A stretch of DNA of 24,381 nucleotides from Planctomycetia bacterium (GTDB taxonomy: Bacteria; Planctomycetota; Phycisphaerae; Phycisphaerales; SM1A02). This document shows, piece by piece, positions 6,649 through 14,356 of the stretch. The notes under the pieces were generated by a model. That model did no database searches and was not told the origin of the DNA. It worked only from the letters and a program-made list of their open reading frames with translations. The stretch covers positions 1 to 24,381 of the forward strand of contig SYGQ01000172.1 of the NCBI GenBank assembly GCA_005799475.1, read 5' to 3'. The position numbers and the translations under genes were made by a program. The first letter of the stretch is position 1, and each line of letters opens with the position of its first letter.

Positions 6649-8190
6649 ATGAGCGCCACCACACTTCCCCGCAGCACCAATCAAGCCCTCGGCATCGGCC
6701 AATTCGCGATCGACTTCATGCAAGCGGGTGACCCGTCGCCGGCGGTACGCGCGCGCACCGTGCTCTTCCATACTGACGCGGCACTCTGCGGTGTCTCAGC
6801 GCTCGCGCTCGGAACGAACGCGCCGCGCGTGCTTCGCGAAGAGGCGCTCGGCTACCGCCGCAAGCGTTCGGGCGCGACCGTGTTCGGTTCGCGGCGCCGG
6901 ATCGCGCCCGAGAAGGCGATCGTCGCCAACTGCGCGGCGGTGCGCGAGTGGGATTCCAACGGGACGAATTTCGGCTTCAATCCGGCACTCAAGCACACGG
7001 CCGGCGAGTTTGGCCACAACGACTTCTATGCCGTGCCGGTGGCGGCGGCGCAGGTCGCTGGCCTCGATGGAGCGACGGCCCTCCGCGGCATGATTCTCCT
7101 CGACGAGATCCGTGGTCGCCTTGCCGAAGTGTTTAGCCTCAAGACCTACAAGATCGACCATGTCGTGCACGGCGCGATCGCCAGCGCGGCCACCTACGGC
7201 GCGATGCTCGGCGCCACCGCTGAAGAGATCGAGTCCGCCATCGGCATGGTGGTCGCGCACTACATCCCCTGGCGCGCCATTCGCGCGGGCAAGCAACTCT
7301 CCGACAGCAAGGGCGCGTCCGCGGCCATCAGCACCGAAGTCGCGATCCTCTCGATGGAACGGTCGATGCGCGGATTCCTCGGCCCGCGCGACATCTTTCG
7401 CAACCCCGAGAGCATGTTCCGCCAGTTCGAGAAGACACAGGGCGACAGTCCGTTCGATCTTGTGCTCAATTCTTCGGGCGACGACTTCGCGGTCATGGGC
7501 ATGCACTTCAAGCTCGGCCTCTACGAGCACCAGTCCGCGGGCGCGCTGCAAGGGCTCATCGACCTCATGGTCGCCAACCCCGTGCTCGTCGCCGATCCGG
7601 GCACGATCGAGTCCATCCGCATCAGCGCCTACGAGCCGGCGTTCTCGATCATCGGCGACCCTGCCAAGCGCGACCCGCGCACGCGCCAGTCGGCCGACCA
7701 CTCGATGCTCTACATCGTGTCGACGCTCCTGCGCAAGGCCATCGAGTGGCGTGAGGCGTGCGGCGCCGAGGGTTCCCCCACGACGAGCGACGAGTGGTGG
7801 AAGGCCATCATGCTCGCACCGCACGACTATTCCGCAGAGGCCATCGACGACCCGATGACGCGCGAGATCATGCGCAAGATCAATTTTCAGCATGGCGGGG
7901 CGGAGTACGACCGGCGCTACCCAGACGGCATCCCGACTTCGATCGTCGTGTCGGCGCGAGGTGCAGGGACCCTCGACAGCGGCCTCGTGATGTACCCCTC
8001 GGGCCACGCGCGCAACACGACCGCGGATCTCCCGGGGATCCTCGACGCGAAGTTCCGACTGCTCGGCCGCCTCGCCTGCGAGAAGCCCAAGCGGTTTGTC
8101 AGGCAACTCGGAGAGATCGAGTCGGCGTCGGCCAAGGACATGGGATCGATCTACGACCTCGACCTCATCGACCGCGGTCGATTCGAGTAG
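6649..8190 (+). CDS. MmgE/PrpD family protein (2-methylcitrate dehydratase-like)
   Basis: Protein of 513 residues, a normal length for the family. PrpD dehydrates 2-methylcitrate to 2-methyl-cis-aconitate in the methylcitrate cycle of propionate oxidation; MmgE and other relatives act on citrate or related acids. Supporting segments are NCAAVREWDSNGTNF (residues 94-108), AGEFGHNDFYAVPVAAA (118-134) and the family signature DPRTRQSADHSMLYIV at 342-357, with YPDGIPTSI and YPSGHARN near the C-terminus. The protein is soluble with no signal peptide. It lies 31 nt after the cobalamin/MeaB fusion gene on the same strand, which supports a role in propionyl-CoA or other short branched acyl-CoA metabolism. 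No prpB or prpC homologue is in the window, so the exact substrate is uncertain. The gene ends 3 bp from the end of a convergent gene, with no visible terminator. Confidence 0.9.
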   Translation: MSATTLPRSTNQALGIGQFAIDFMQAGDPSPAVRARTVLFHTDAALCGVSALALGTNAPRVLREEALGYRRKRSGATVFGSRRRIAPEKAIVANCAAVREWDSNGTNFGFNPALKHTAGEFGHNDFYAVPVAAAQVAGLDGATALRGMILLDEIRGRLAEVFSLKTYKIDHVVHGAIASAATYGAMLGATAEEIESAIGMVVAHYIPWRAIRAGKQLSDSKGASAAISTEVAILSMERSMRGFLGPRDIFRNPESMFRQFEKTQGDSPFDLVLNSSGDDFAVMGMHFKLGLYEHQSAGALQGLIDLMVANPVLVADPGTIESIRISAYEPAFSIIGDPAKRDPRTRQSADHSMLYIVSTLLRKAIEWREACGAEGSPTTSDEWWKAIMLAPHDYSAEAIDDPMTREIMRKINFQHGGAEYDRRYPDGIPTSIVVSARGAGTLDSGLVMYPSGHARNTTADLPGILDAKFRLLGRLACEKPKRFVRQLGEIESASAKDMGSIYDLDLIDRGRFE

Positions 8191-8193
8191 CCC

Positions 8194-8892
8194 TCAGCGA
8201 ACCATTGCGAGTCGGCAGCCACCATGCTCCATGGTGATGTCGATCGATGTGAAGCGAATGCCGGGGATCTGGCGCTTGTCGAGCGAGTAGCGAATCTTCA
8301 TCCGCGAGATCTGCTGGGGGATCACCTCCGCACCAGCCCAACTGTTTCCCATGCGATTGAGGAACGCGAGAAGCGCCTCGCGATTCGTCTCCGCCCATGA
8401 CGAGAACGCATCGAGGCCACCCGCACTGTCGTACGCGGCGCGCGCCTCGTCAGCGAGCATCTGCTCGTAGAACGGCTTGAACTCGCGCTGCCTCAAGCTC
8501 TCGATGAGGTTCGCGAGCACATGCTCAGGCATCATGGCGCGGTACTCGATGCGGCCACCGCCGTGATCCTTGCGAGGCTCAAACACTTCCGGTTCGGGTG
8601 GCTTCGGTGCACCAGGGTGCGCCACATGCACGGCCGACGGGCTCAATGGACCACCGGTCCATCCGGGTGTCGGTGGCTTCGCCTCGACGAACTTGACGGC
8701 CGCGCCATCGCCTGCGGTGACCCCCTTCGACGGCAAGTCGTCGACAACGACCACGCGCGTGCCGTCAGCGAGAGTGCGCTCCGACCCGACATCCCCCTCA
8801 AGTCCGAGAAAGGCCGCACTGCGCTTGACGTAGACGGTGCGACCCTCGTCGCAGGCGCACACGACGCACAGGAGCGCACTCGCAACTCTCAC
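8194..8892 (-). CDS. Exported or lipid-anchored protein of unknown function
   Basis: Protein of 232 residues starting at a GTG (8892-8890) that overlaps the nadB stop as GTGA. The N-terminus (VRVASALLCVVCACDE) is a short signal sequence whose VCAC resembles a lipobox, so the protein may be a lipoprotein; the start is supported because this signal begins exactly at the overlap. Next comes a beta-rich stretch of about 45 residues (TVYVKRSAAFLGLEG..., DGTRVVVVDD) that loosely recalls an SH3-like module, then a Pro-rich linker. A C-terminal helical domain of about 100 residues follows (NLIESLRQREFKPFYEQML...), ending in beta strands. I do not recognise the family. It is the last gene of the minus-strand operon with nadB and the PD40 lipoprotein. 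Its stop lies 3 bp from the convergent MmgE/PrpD stop. Confidence 0.72.
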   Translation of the reverse strand: MRVASALLCVVCACDEGRTVYVKRSAAFLGLEGDVGSERTLADGTRVVVVDDLPSKGVTAGDGAAVKFVEAKPPTPGWTGGPLSPSAVHVAHPGAPKPPEPEVFEPRKDHGGGRIEYRAMMPEHVLANLIESLRQREFKPFYEQMLADEARAAYDSAGGLDAFSSWAETNREALLAFLNRMGNSWAGAEVIPQQISRMKIRYSLDKRQIPGIRFTSIDITMEHGGCRLAMVR

Positions 8893-10538
8893 GATGCGGC
8901 TCCGATCACTCCCACGGCGTGTCGCTGACTGGCGGGGACGCCGGTCCGCCAATCGATGTGCCCGGGCCCCGCTGAATCTTCCTCTGGAGCGTCGAGCCGC
9001 TGATGCGTCCCGCGCGACTCGCGTCGCTCGAGTGCCGCGCGCGTCATGAGATGGCCGACCGTCAGCAGGTTCTGGGTTTCCCAGCCCTCGGGCGTATCGA
9101 AAACCGATCCGAGCGCATACCGCCCCCAGAATGCGAACATGTCCAGGCAATCCGCGAGCTTGGCACCGTGCCGGACGATGCCGACATTGCGCCACATCGC
9201 GCTCCTCAAGCTTGAGCGGACATCGGCGAGGTCGAGCTCGCCCGCGACGACCGTTTGCACGCGACTCTCGATGTGCATCGGTACAGGATCTGGGAGCGAG
9301 TCTTTCAGCGCTGCGCCCACGCATCGCCGCCCGAACACAAGTCCCTCCAGAAGACTGTTGCTCGCGAGCCGGTTCGCGCCGTGGACTCCGTTGGCCGCGA
9401 CTTCTCCGCAGGCGTAGAGACCGGTGAGGCTTGTGCGTCCATCAACGTCCGTGCGCACGCCGCCGATGGTGTAGTGCGCCGCCGGATGCACGGGCATGAG
9501 GTCGCGTCCGCCATCGATCCCATAACCCGCAAGCATCGACGCGAGCGACGGGAATCGTTCGGCGAACTTCGCACTTCCCAAGTGCCGTGCATCGAGGTGC
9601 GCGCAGGGTTCCCCAGAGCCGGCGAGATGCTCAACGATGCCGCGCGTGACCACATCGCGTGGGGCGAGATCTTCCTGCGGATGCCGCCCCGCCATGATTC
9701 GCTGGCCGCGGCGATCCACGAGCACCGCACCCTCGCCGCGAACCGCCTCACTGATGAGGTGCCGGGGTGCGCCGGCGATGTAGAGCGATGTCGGGTGGAA
9801 CTGCATGAACTCGAGGTCGCGCATCCATGCGCCCGCCCGCCATGCCATCGCGAGCGCGTCTCCGGTGGCCACTCGCGGATTGCTTGTCTCTCGGTAGACC
9901 TGGCCGGCACCGCCGCCCGCGAGGATCGTCGCGCGCGCCCAGATGATCTGCAGTCCGTAGCGCGGACTCCATGTGACGGCGCCCGTCACCCGACCGCTCG
10001 ATGTCGAAAGAAGATCGACCCCAAAGCAGCGGTCGAAGAGGCGAATGCCCGGCGTCGCCCGAGCGTGCGCGATCAGCGTGCGCATGAGTTCGCGACCCGT
10101 TGCGTCACCGTCGGAGTGGATGATGCGCGCTCTGCCGTGCCCGCCCTCGAGGCCAAGCTGCGGCTGCCCGGCGGCGTTGCGATCAACGCGCATTCCCCAT
10201 GCGAGGAGTTGCTCGATCTCTGCAGGTCCCTCTTCGACAAGGGTGCGCACGGCACGCGCTTCGCAGAGTCCCGCGCCCGCGCGCAGCGTGTCATCGAAGT
10301 GCGACTGCGGCGAGTCGTTCGCGTCGATCGCCGCGGCGATGCCCCCCTGTGCCCAGCTCGAGTTCGAGTGGTCGATGGCTTCCTTGGCGAGCGCGACGAC
10401 ATCGCCGTGTTGCGCGGCCTCAATGGCGGCGCGCAGGCCAGCCACCCCGCTGCCGATGACGAGCGTGTCCGTAAAAATGTGCGGCAGCAGCTGGCTGCGA
10501 AACGGAATGAGGTGGCGCCGCAGGTCGAACGGTGTCAT
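8889..10538 (-). CDS. nadB: L-aspartate oxidase (NadB)
   Basis: FAD-dependent oxidation of L-aspartate to iminoaspartate, the first step of de novo NAD synthesis in bacteria (NadA and QueC-independent NadC follow but are not in this window). The protein is 549 residues, a normal length. The FAD-binding motif GSGVAGLRAA is near residue 26, then SSWAQGGIAAAI, the HSDGDATGRELM region, GGGAGQVYRETSNP, the family signature EFMQFHPTSL, HPAAHYTIGGVRTD, and the C-terminal flavin segment ACGEVAANGVHGANRLASNSLLE. The wording favours NadB over fumarate or succinate reductase flavoproteins because of SSWAQGG and the lone-subunit context. The start ATG at 10538 overlaps the stop of the upstream lipoprotein gene (ATGA), and its own stop overlaps the GTG of the next gene (GTGA), so the three genes form one translationally coupled operon. 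An in-frame extension to 10628 was rejected because it lies in the upstream gene. Confidence 0.95.
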   Translation of the reverse strand: MTPFDLRRHLIPFRSQLLPHIFTDTLVIGSGVAGLRAAIEAAQHGDVVALAKEAIDHSNSSWAQGGIAAAIDANDSPQSHFDDTLRAGAGLCEARAVRTLVEEGPAEIEQLLAWGMRVDRNAAGQPQLGLEGGHGRARIIHSDGDATGRELMRTLIAHARATPGIRLFDRCFGVDLLSTSSGRVTGAVTWSPRYGLQIIWARATILAGGGAGQVYRETSNPRVATGDALAMAWRAGAWMRDLEFMQFHPTSLYIAGAPRHLISEAVRGEGAVLVDRRGQRIMAGRHPQEDLAPRDVVTRGIVEHLAGSGEPCAHLDARHLGSAKFAERFPSLASMLAGYGIDGGRDLMPVHPAAHYTIGGVRTDVDGRTSLTGLYACGEVAANGVHGANRLASNSLLEGLVFGRRCVGAALKDSLPDPVPMHIESRVQTVVAGELDLADVRSSLRSAMWRNVGIVRHGAKLADCLDMFAFWGRYALGSVFDTPEGWETQNLLTVGHLMTRAALERRESRGTHQRLDAPEEDSAGPGHIDWRTGVPASQRHAVGVIGAAS

Positions 10539-11692
10539 GGCGCGGCGCCACTCGAGGGCGGATGTGGCGTGACGAGGTCGGCGATCCAGAGCTGGCTCGA
10601 TGGAACGGCGCCTCGCTTGCTCGTCCACATCATGCGGCGCCCTGATGGGTCGATGACCGGCAGGACATCGGCGCCGGGCGCGAAGGTGATGCGACTTCGC
10701 TCGGGCGGGCCGTCGCTGGCGCCGGTCGACACGGCGAAGATCTCATAATTGTCGTGCCCGATCTCGCTACTCGCATAGAAGAGAACTTCGTCGTCGGGAC
10801 TCCAGTACGGGGCCCAGTTCACATACTCGTTCGCGGTGAGTTGTCGCTCGTTGCGCGTGAGGGTGATCGAGCCTGAGTCATCGCGGACGACATCGCACAC
10901 GAACACTTGCAAGAGGCTGTCGCCGTGGCGGTCTGATCGGTAGCAGAGCCGACGTCCCGAGTGCGAGAAGAACGGTCCGCCGTCGTAGCCCGGCATCGCG
11001 ACGAGTGGCTGCACGCGACCCGATGTCAAGTCCTTCACCGAAATGTCTCCTTGGCCGCTCGCGAGTGAGCAGTAGAGGAGCCAGCGACCGTCGGCCGTCG
11101 TCGTGCACTCAGCCGTGTAGGCCGTGCCATCGCCCGCGAGAGTGATCGGCTTCTCAGGCGAACCGTCGCTGCCCGGAGTCGCATCGAGGTCGACGGCCAC
11201 GACGCGCATCTCGACCGGGAACTGCCACTTGTAGCGGCCGGACGCCCCCTGATATCCGGGAGCTTCTTTGTTCGACGGCGGGGTGATCGTCGACCCGAAG
11301 ATGACGCGCCGCGGATGGGACGCGTCGAACCAGCCACATGTGTTGGCCGAGCCCGGGAGACTGATCCGACGGATGTTTTCGAGACGGATTGGATTCTGGC
11401 GGAGGTCGGCGACGAACATCGAGTAGAAGTCGTCGGGGCTCGCGCCAGCCGTGGGCTGCTCGACGGCCTGAAAAACAATCATGGACGCGTCGGGTGAGAA
11501 GTATGCCTCCCCCGCCTTCACGAAGCGATCGGGAAAAGTGAGTTGAACGGGGCTCGTCAGGTTGGCCGACTCTTCGCGAACCCACGGCTCGGGCGGCGTG
11601 GTGGGAGATGGCGGCGCGAGCGAGGTCTGGCATCCAGCGAAGGCGAAGCACATGGCGAGCGGGATTCCGGCGACAATGAAGGGGCGATGCAT
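10535..11692 (-). CDS. PD40/TolB-like beta-propeller lipoprotein
   Basis: Protein of 385 residues. The N-terminus (residues 1-21) is a lipoprotein signal ending in the lipobox FAGC with Cys21, so the mature protein is predicted to be membrane-anchored on the outer face. The rest contains repeats of the PD40 (WD40-like, TolB) kind: AYFSPDASMIVFQA, TTTADGRWLLYCS, PFFSHSGRRLCYRSDR, APYWSPDDEVLFYASSE and PVIDPSGRRMMWTS, each a strand pair after a P-D/S-G turn, consistent with a six-bladed propeller. Such proteins bind peptides or carbohydrates or act in envelope assembly; the specific role is unknown. The start at 11692 gives the signal peptide exactly and is preceded by TACACT 12 nt upstream. 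It is the first gene of the operon with nadB (ATGA overlap at 10535-10538). Its start codon shares the ATGCAT palindrome with the divergent RluA gene. Confidence 0.86.
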   Translation of the reverse strand: MHRPFIVAGIPLAMCFAFAGCQTSLAPPSPTTPPEPWVREESANLTSPVQLTFPDRFVKAGEAYFSPDASMIVFQAVEQPTAGASPDDFYSMFVADLRQNPIRLENIRRISLPGSANTCGWFDASHPRRVIFGSTITPPSNKEAPGYQGASGRYKWQFPVEMRVVAVDLDATPGSDGSPEKPITLAGDGTAYTAECTTTADGRWLLYCSLASGQGDISVKDLTSGRVQPLVAMPGYDGGPFFSHSGRRLCYRSDRHGDSLLQVFVCDVVRDDSGSITLTRNERQLTANEYVNWAPYWSPDDEVLFYASSEIGHDNYEIFAVSTGASDGPPERSRITFAPGADVLPVIDPSGRRMMWTSKRGAVPSSQLWIADLVTPHPPSSGAAP

Positions 11693-12343
11693 GGCGAACC
11701 GACGAGTGTAGAGCGAGGCTTCGGCGTGGTGCACGCGGATGAGTGGATCCTCGTGCTCGACAAGACCGCGGGACTCCTCGCGGTGCCCGGCATTGGCCCG
11801 GAGAAATCCGATTGCCTCGTGGCGCGTGCGCAGGCGGACTTCCCCGGAGCTCGAATCGTCCATCGCCTCGACCGCGATACGAGCGGGCTCATCGTGCTCG
11901 CGCGTGACGCAGAGAGCCACAGGCACCTGTCGCGGCAGTTCGAGATGCGCGCGGTGTCGAAGCGATACGCGGCGATCGTGGCGGGAATCCCTGAGGAGCC
12001 GCGCGGCGTGATCGACCTTCCCATTGCGAAGGACCTCATGCGGCCGCCGCGGCAGCGCATCGACCGCGAGGCCGGGCGAGCCAGTGTCACCGAGTGGGAA
12101 GTCGTCGAACGCTTCGCTGATCCAGCGCGCGCGCGGCTCGCACTCATACCGCTCACGGGAAGATCACACCAACTGCGACTGCATCTTCTGGAGATCGGCC
12201 ATCCGATCCTCGGCGACGACCTCTACGCGCCCGAACCGGTGCGCGCGATGGCACCGCGCCTCTGCCTGCACGCCGACCGACTCTCGTTCACGCATCCATC
12301 CACGCGCGAGCGCGTCGAGTTTGTGGCGAGGGCGCCGTTCTAG
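11687..12343 (+). CDS. RluA-family RNA pseudouridine synthase
   Basis: Converts uridine to pseudouridine in rRNA or tRNA; cytoplasmic. The protein is 218 residues, the size of the short RluA/TruC-like members that lack an S4 domain. Signature regions: the N-terminal strand WILVLDKTAGLLAVPG (residues 20-35), the catalytic motif HRLDRDTSGL at 59-68 with the catalytic Asp62, and the C-terminal GRSHQLRLHL and GHPILGDDLY motifs. Target position cannot be told from sequence. The start at 11687 is supported by a GAAGG sequence 4 nt upstream and by a roughly ten-residue N-terminal extension like that of E. coli RluA. GTG codons at 11726 and 11729 are alternatives, and a longer frame from 11543 was rejected because it runs through the divergent gene. 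It ends 17 bp from the convergent squalene-hopene cyclase stop. Confidence 0.88.
   Translation: MHGEPTSVERGFGVVHADEWILVLDKTAGLLAVPGIGPEKSDCLVARAQADFPGARIVHRLDRDTSGLIVLARDAESHRHLSRQFEMRAVSKRYAAIVAGIPEEPRGVIDLPIAKDLMRPPRQRIDREAGRASVTEWEVVERFADPARARLALIPLTGRSHQLRLHLLEIGHPILGDDLYAPEPVRAMAPRLCLHADRLSFTHPSTRERVEFVARAPF
11705..11710 (-). promoter_or_regulatory. -10 box (TACACT) for the PD40 lipoprotein-nadB operon
   Basis: On the minus strand TACACT (11710-11705) lies 12 nt before the ATG at 11692. If real, it sits inside the first codons of the divergent RluA gene, so transcription of the two genes overlaps in opposite directions. No clear -35 box is visible. Confidence 0.35.
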
Positions 12344-12360
12344 GGAGGACGCCCCCCGAA

Positions 12361-14355
12361 TCACGCGCGCGCAAACCGTCCCAGCGCCATCAGCGGGAAG
12401 TAGAGGCGGTAGAGGTGGTAGCGCAGGTAGAAGACCTGCGGGAACCCGGTGCCGGTGAACTCGAGTTCGCGCCACGAACCTGCAGGATCTCCGTCGGGAT
12501 TCGCTGATGGGTCGCGCGCCTGCGCCAGAGAGAGCTGCGCGCGCACGAGCCAGTCGATCGCTCGAGAGAGTCCCGGATCGCTGGGCCCATAGACCTCCTG
12601 CAGCACCATCGCGGCCCACGCGGTCTGCGAGGCGGTTGATGGCCCCTGCCCCTTGAGCGATGGATCGAGATACGAGTCGGCCGTCTCGCCGAAGGAGCCG
12701 TCTTCCTTCTGAATCGAGCGCATCCACGCGCCCGCACGCGCAATCCAGGGCGCGTCGCGCGAAACCCCGCAGCGGATCGGCCCAATCACGCTCTGCCAAG
12801 TGCCGTAGATGTAGTTGACTCCCCATCGCCCGAAGAAGCAGCCCTCGGGTTCCTGCCGCGAACGGATGTAGTCGATCGCTCGATCCACCGCCGCGTGCCC
12901 AACCCGAAGGCCGTGCCACGCGAGTGACTCGAGGACACGGCCGCTGATGTCCGGGCACGACGGGTCTTGCATCGCGTTGTGATCGGCGAATGGCACGCAC
13001 TCGAGAATCGGCCGATCGCGCGTCCGATCGAACGCAGCCCAACCGCCGTCGTCGTTCTGCATGGCGAGGATCCACGCCACGCCGCGCCGCGCGGCCGCCT
13101 CCGCCTTCGCGCCGCCGGTTCGCATGAGCGCCATCGCGACCATGGCCGTGTCGTCGCAATCGGGATACCACGCATTCTCGTACTCGAAGAACCAACCACC
13201 TGTGGGAGCATCCGCGGCGCAGTGCTGCGCCCAGTCGCCGCGAAACGAACACTCCTTCGCCATCAGCCACTCCGCGGCGCGGCGCGCGCGCGCATCGGCG
13301 TGATCGATGCCGCAGTCGTTGAGTGCGTACAGCGCGATCCCCGTGTCCCACACCGGCGAGAAGCACGGCTGCAGCCGGATCTTGTCTGCGGCTTCGATGA
13401 AGAATGCGTCGAGATCACGCTCCGCCTCGCGGACGCGCTCATCGCTTCGCTCGATGCCAAGCGCGCGCATGACGATCTGGAGGTAAACCATCGGCGGGAA
13501 AATCGCACCGAGCCCACTCGTGCGCGCGGGTCGTTCTTGGCTCGCACGGGCCATGATCCACTCGAACGACGCGGCGATGGACGCCTCGCGCCATGGAGTG
13601 CCGCCCACGCGATCGTGCCACTTCAGGAGTCGGTCGATCGCGAGGAACACGCCGCGCCAGAAAGGCGAGCCCGCCTTGCGCACCGTGAGTCGCCGACGCT
13701 CGCGCTCGCAGACGAACAGCTCATCGATGCCCAGGTGCGAGGGAATGCGACGAGTCGGTCGCCTTGCACTCACGATCGCCAGCGGCAAGATCATCGCCCG
13801 GCTCCACGCGCTCACCTTGCCCAGATGGAAGGAGCACCACCTCGGCAAGTGCACAATCTCCGGAGGAATCGACGGAAGCGCGCTCCACGGCACCTGCCCC
13901 AAGCACGCGAGGTAGAAGTTCGAAAACGAGTTGCACCGCTCGGCGCCGCCGAGCCGGTGGACCACATCTCGCGCCCGTCGCATGTGCAGCGCGTCGGACC
14001 GATCTCCGTAGAGTTTGAGAACGAAGTACGCCTTGACCGTCGCCGAGAGATCCGGCCCCGATCCGGGGTACTGCCCCCAGCTCCCGTCGTCTCGCTGTTG
14101 CGACTTCAAGTGCGCCACGATTCGCGGCAGCACCTCGCGGCCATCACGCCCATCGGCCATCGGCGCCGACTCCTGCTCGAGAATCCACTTCATCAAGAGA
14201 TACTCGGACTGAAGAATGGAGTCGCCTTCGAGTTCCGCACACCAATGGCCATCGGCTCGCTGCAGCGAAGACAACGCCGCGAGGGCCGCATCGCGCGCGC
14301 GCGCCGCTCGCTCGGCGAGCGTGGCGTCGCGCACTTCGGCAGACACCATGGTCAT
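12361..14355 (-). CDS. shc: Squalene-hopene cyclase
   Basis: Cyclises squalene to hopene/hopanol, the key step of hopanoid synthesis; a monotopic membrane-associated enzyme. The protein is 664 residues, within the usual 620-720 range. The catalytic DxDDTA motif is at residues 399-404 (DCDDTA, with Asp401 as the expected proton donor). QW-type repeats are visible (QQRDDGSWG near 87, QNDDGGWAAFD near 433, QKEDGSFGE near the C-terminus). The segments LPRWCSFHLGKVSAWSR (about 170-186), CPDISGRVLESL (467-478) and FGRWGVNYIYGTW (508-520) are typical of the family. The ATG at 14355 comes 1 nt after the TGA of the upstream Gfo/Idh/MocA gene (TGAGATG); a second ATG at 14349 is possible. Other hopanoid genes (hpnCDE, hpnH) are not in this window. 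It ends convergently 17 bp from the RluA gene, without an obvious terminator. Confidence 0.96.
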   Translation of the reverse strand: MTMVSAEVRDATLAERAARARDAALAALSSLQRADGHWCAELEGDSILQSEYLLMKWILEQESAPMADGRDGREVLPRIVAHLKSQQRDDGSWGQYPGSGPDLSATVKAYFVLKLYGDRSDALHMRRARDVVHRLGGAERCNSFSNFYLACLGQVPWSALPSIPPEIVHLPRWCSFHLGKVSAWSRAMILPLAIVSARRPTRRIPSHLGIDELFVCERERRRLTVRKAGSPFWRGVFLAIDRLLKWHDRVGGTPWREASIAASFEWIMARASQERPARTSGLGAIFPPMVYLQIVMRALGIERSDERVREAERDLDAFFIEAADKIRLQPCFSPVWDTGIALYALNDCGIDHADARARRAAEWLMAKECSFRGDWAQHCAADAPTGGWFFEYENAWYPDCDDTAMVAMALMRTGGAKAEAAARRGVAWILAMQNDDGGWAAFDRTRDRPILECVPFADHNAMQDPSCPDISGRVLESLAWHGLRVGHAAVDRAIDYIRSRQEPEGCFFGRWGVNYIYGTWQSVIGPIRCGVSRDAPWIARAGAWMRSIQKEDGSFGETADSYLDPSLKGQGPSTASQTAWAAMVLQEVYGPSDPGLSRAIDWLVRAQLSLAQARDPSANPDGDPAGSWRELEFTGTGFPQVFYLRYHLYRLYFPLMALGRFARA

Positions 14356-14356
14356 C

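Noticed and set aside
6796..8106. 436-codon minus-strand ORF opposite the MmgE/PrpD gene
   Set aside because: The plus strand carries the PrpD signature; the minus translation is Arg/His/Val-rich and featureless.
9255..10748. 497-codon plus-strand ORF opposite nadB
   Set aside because: It lies antisense to a gene with clear NadB motifs; its Arg/Ala/His-rich translation is what GC-rich shadow frames give.
12344..12360. Possible terminator between the RluA and squalene-hopene cyclase genes
   Set aside because: Only 17 bp, a G-rich then C-rich stretch without a real stem or T-run.
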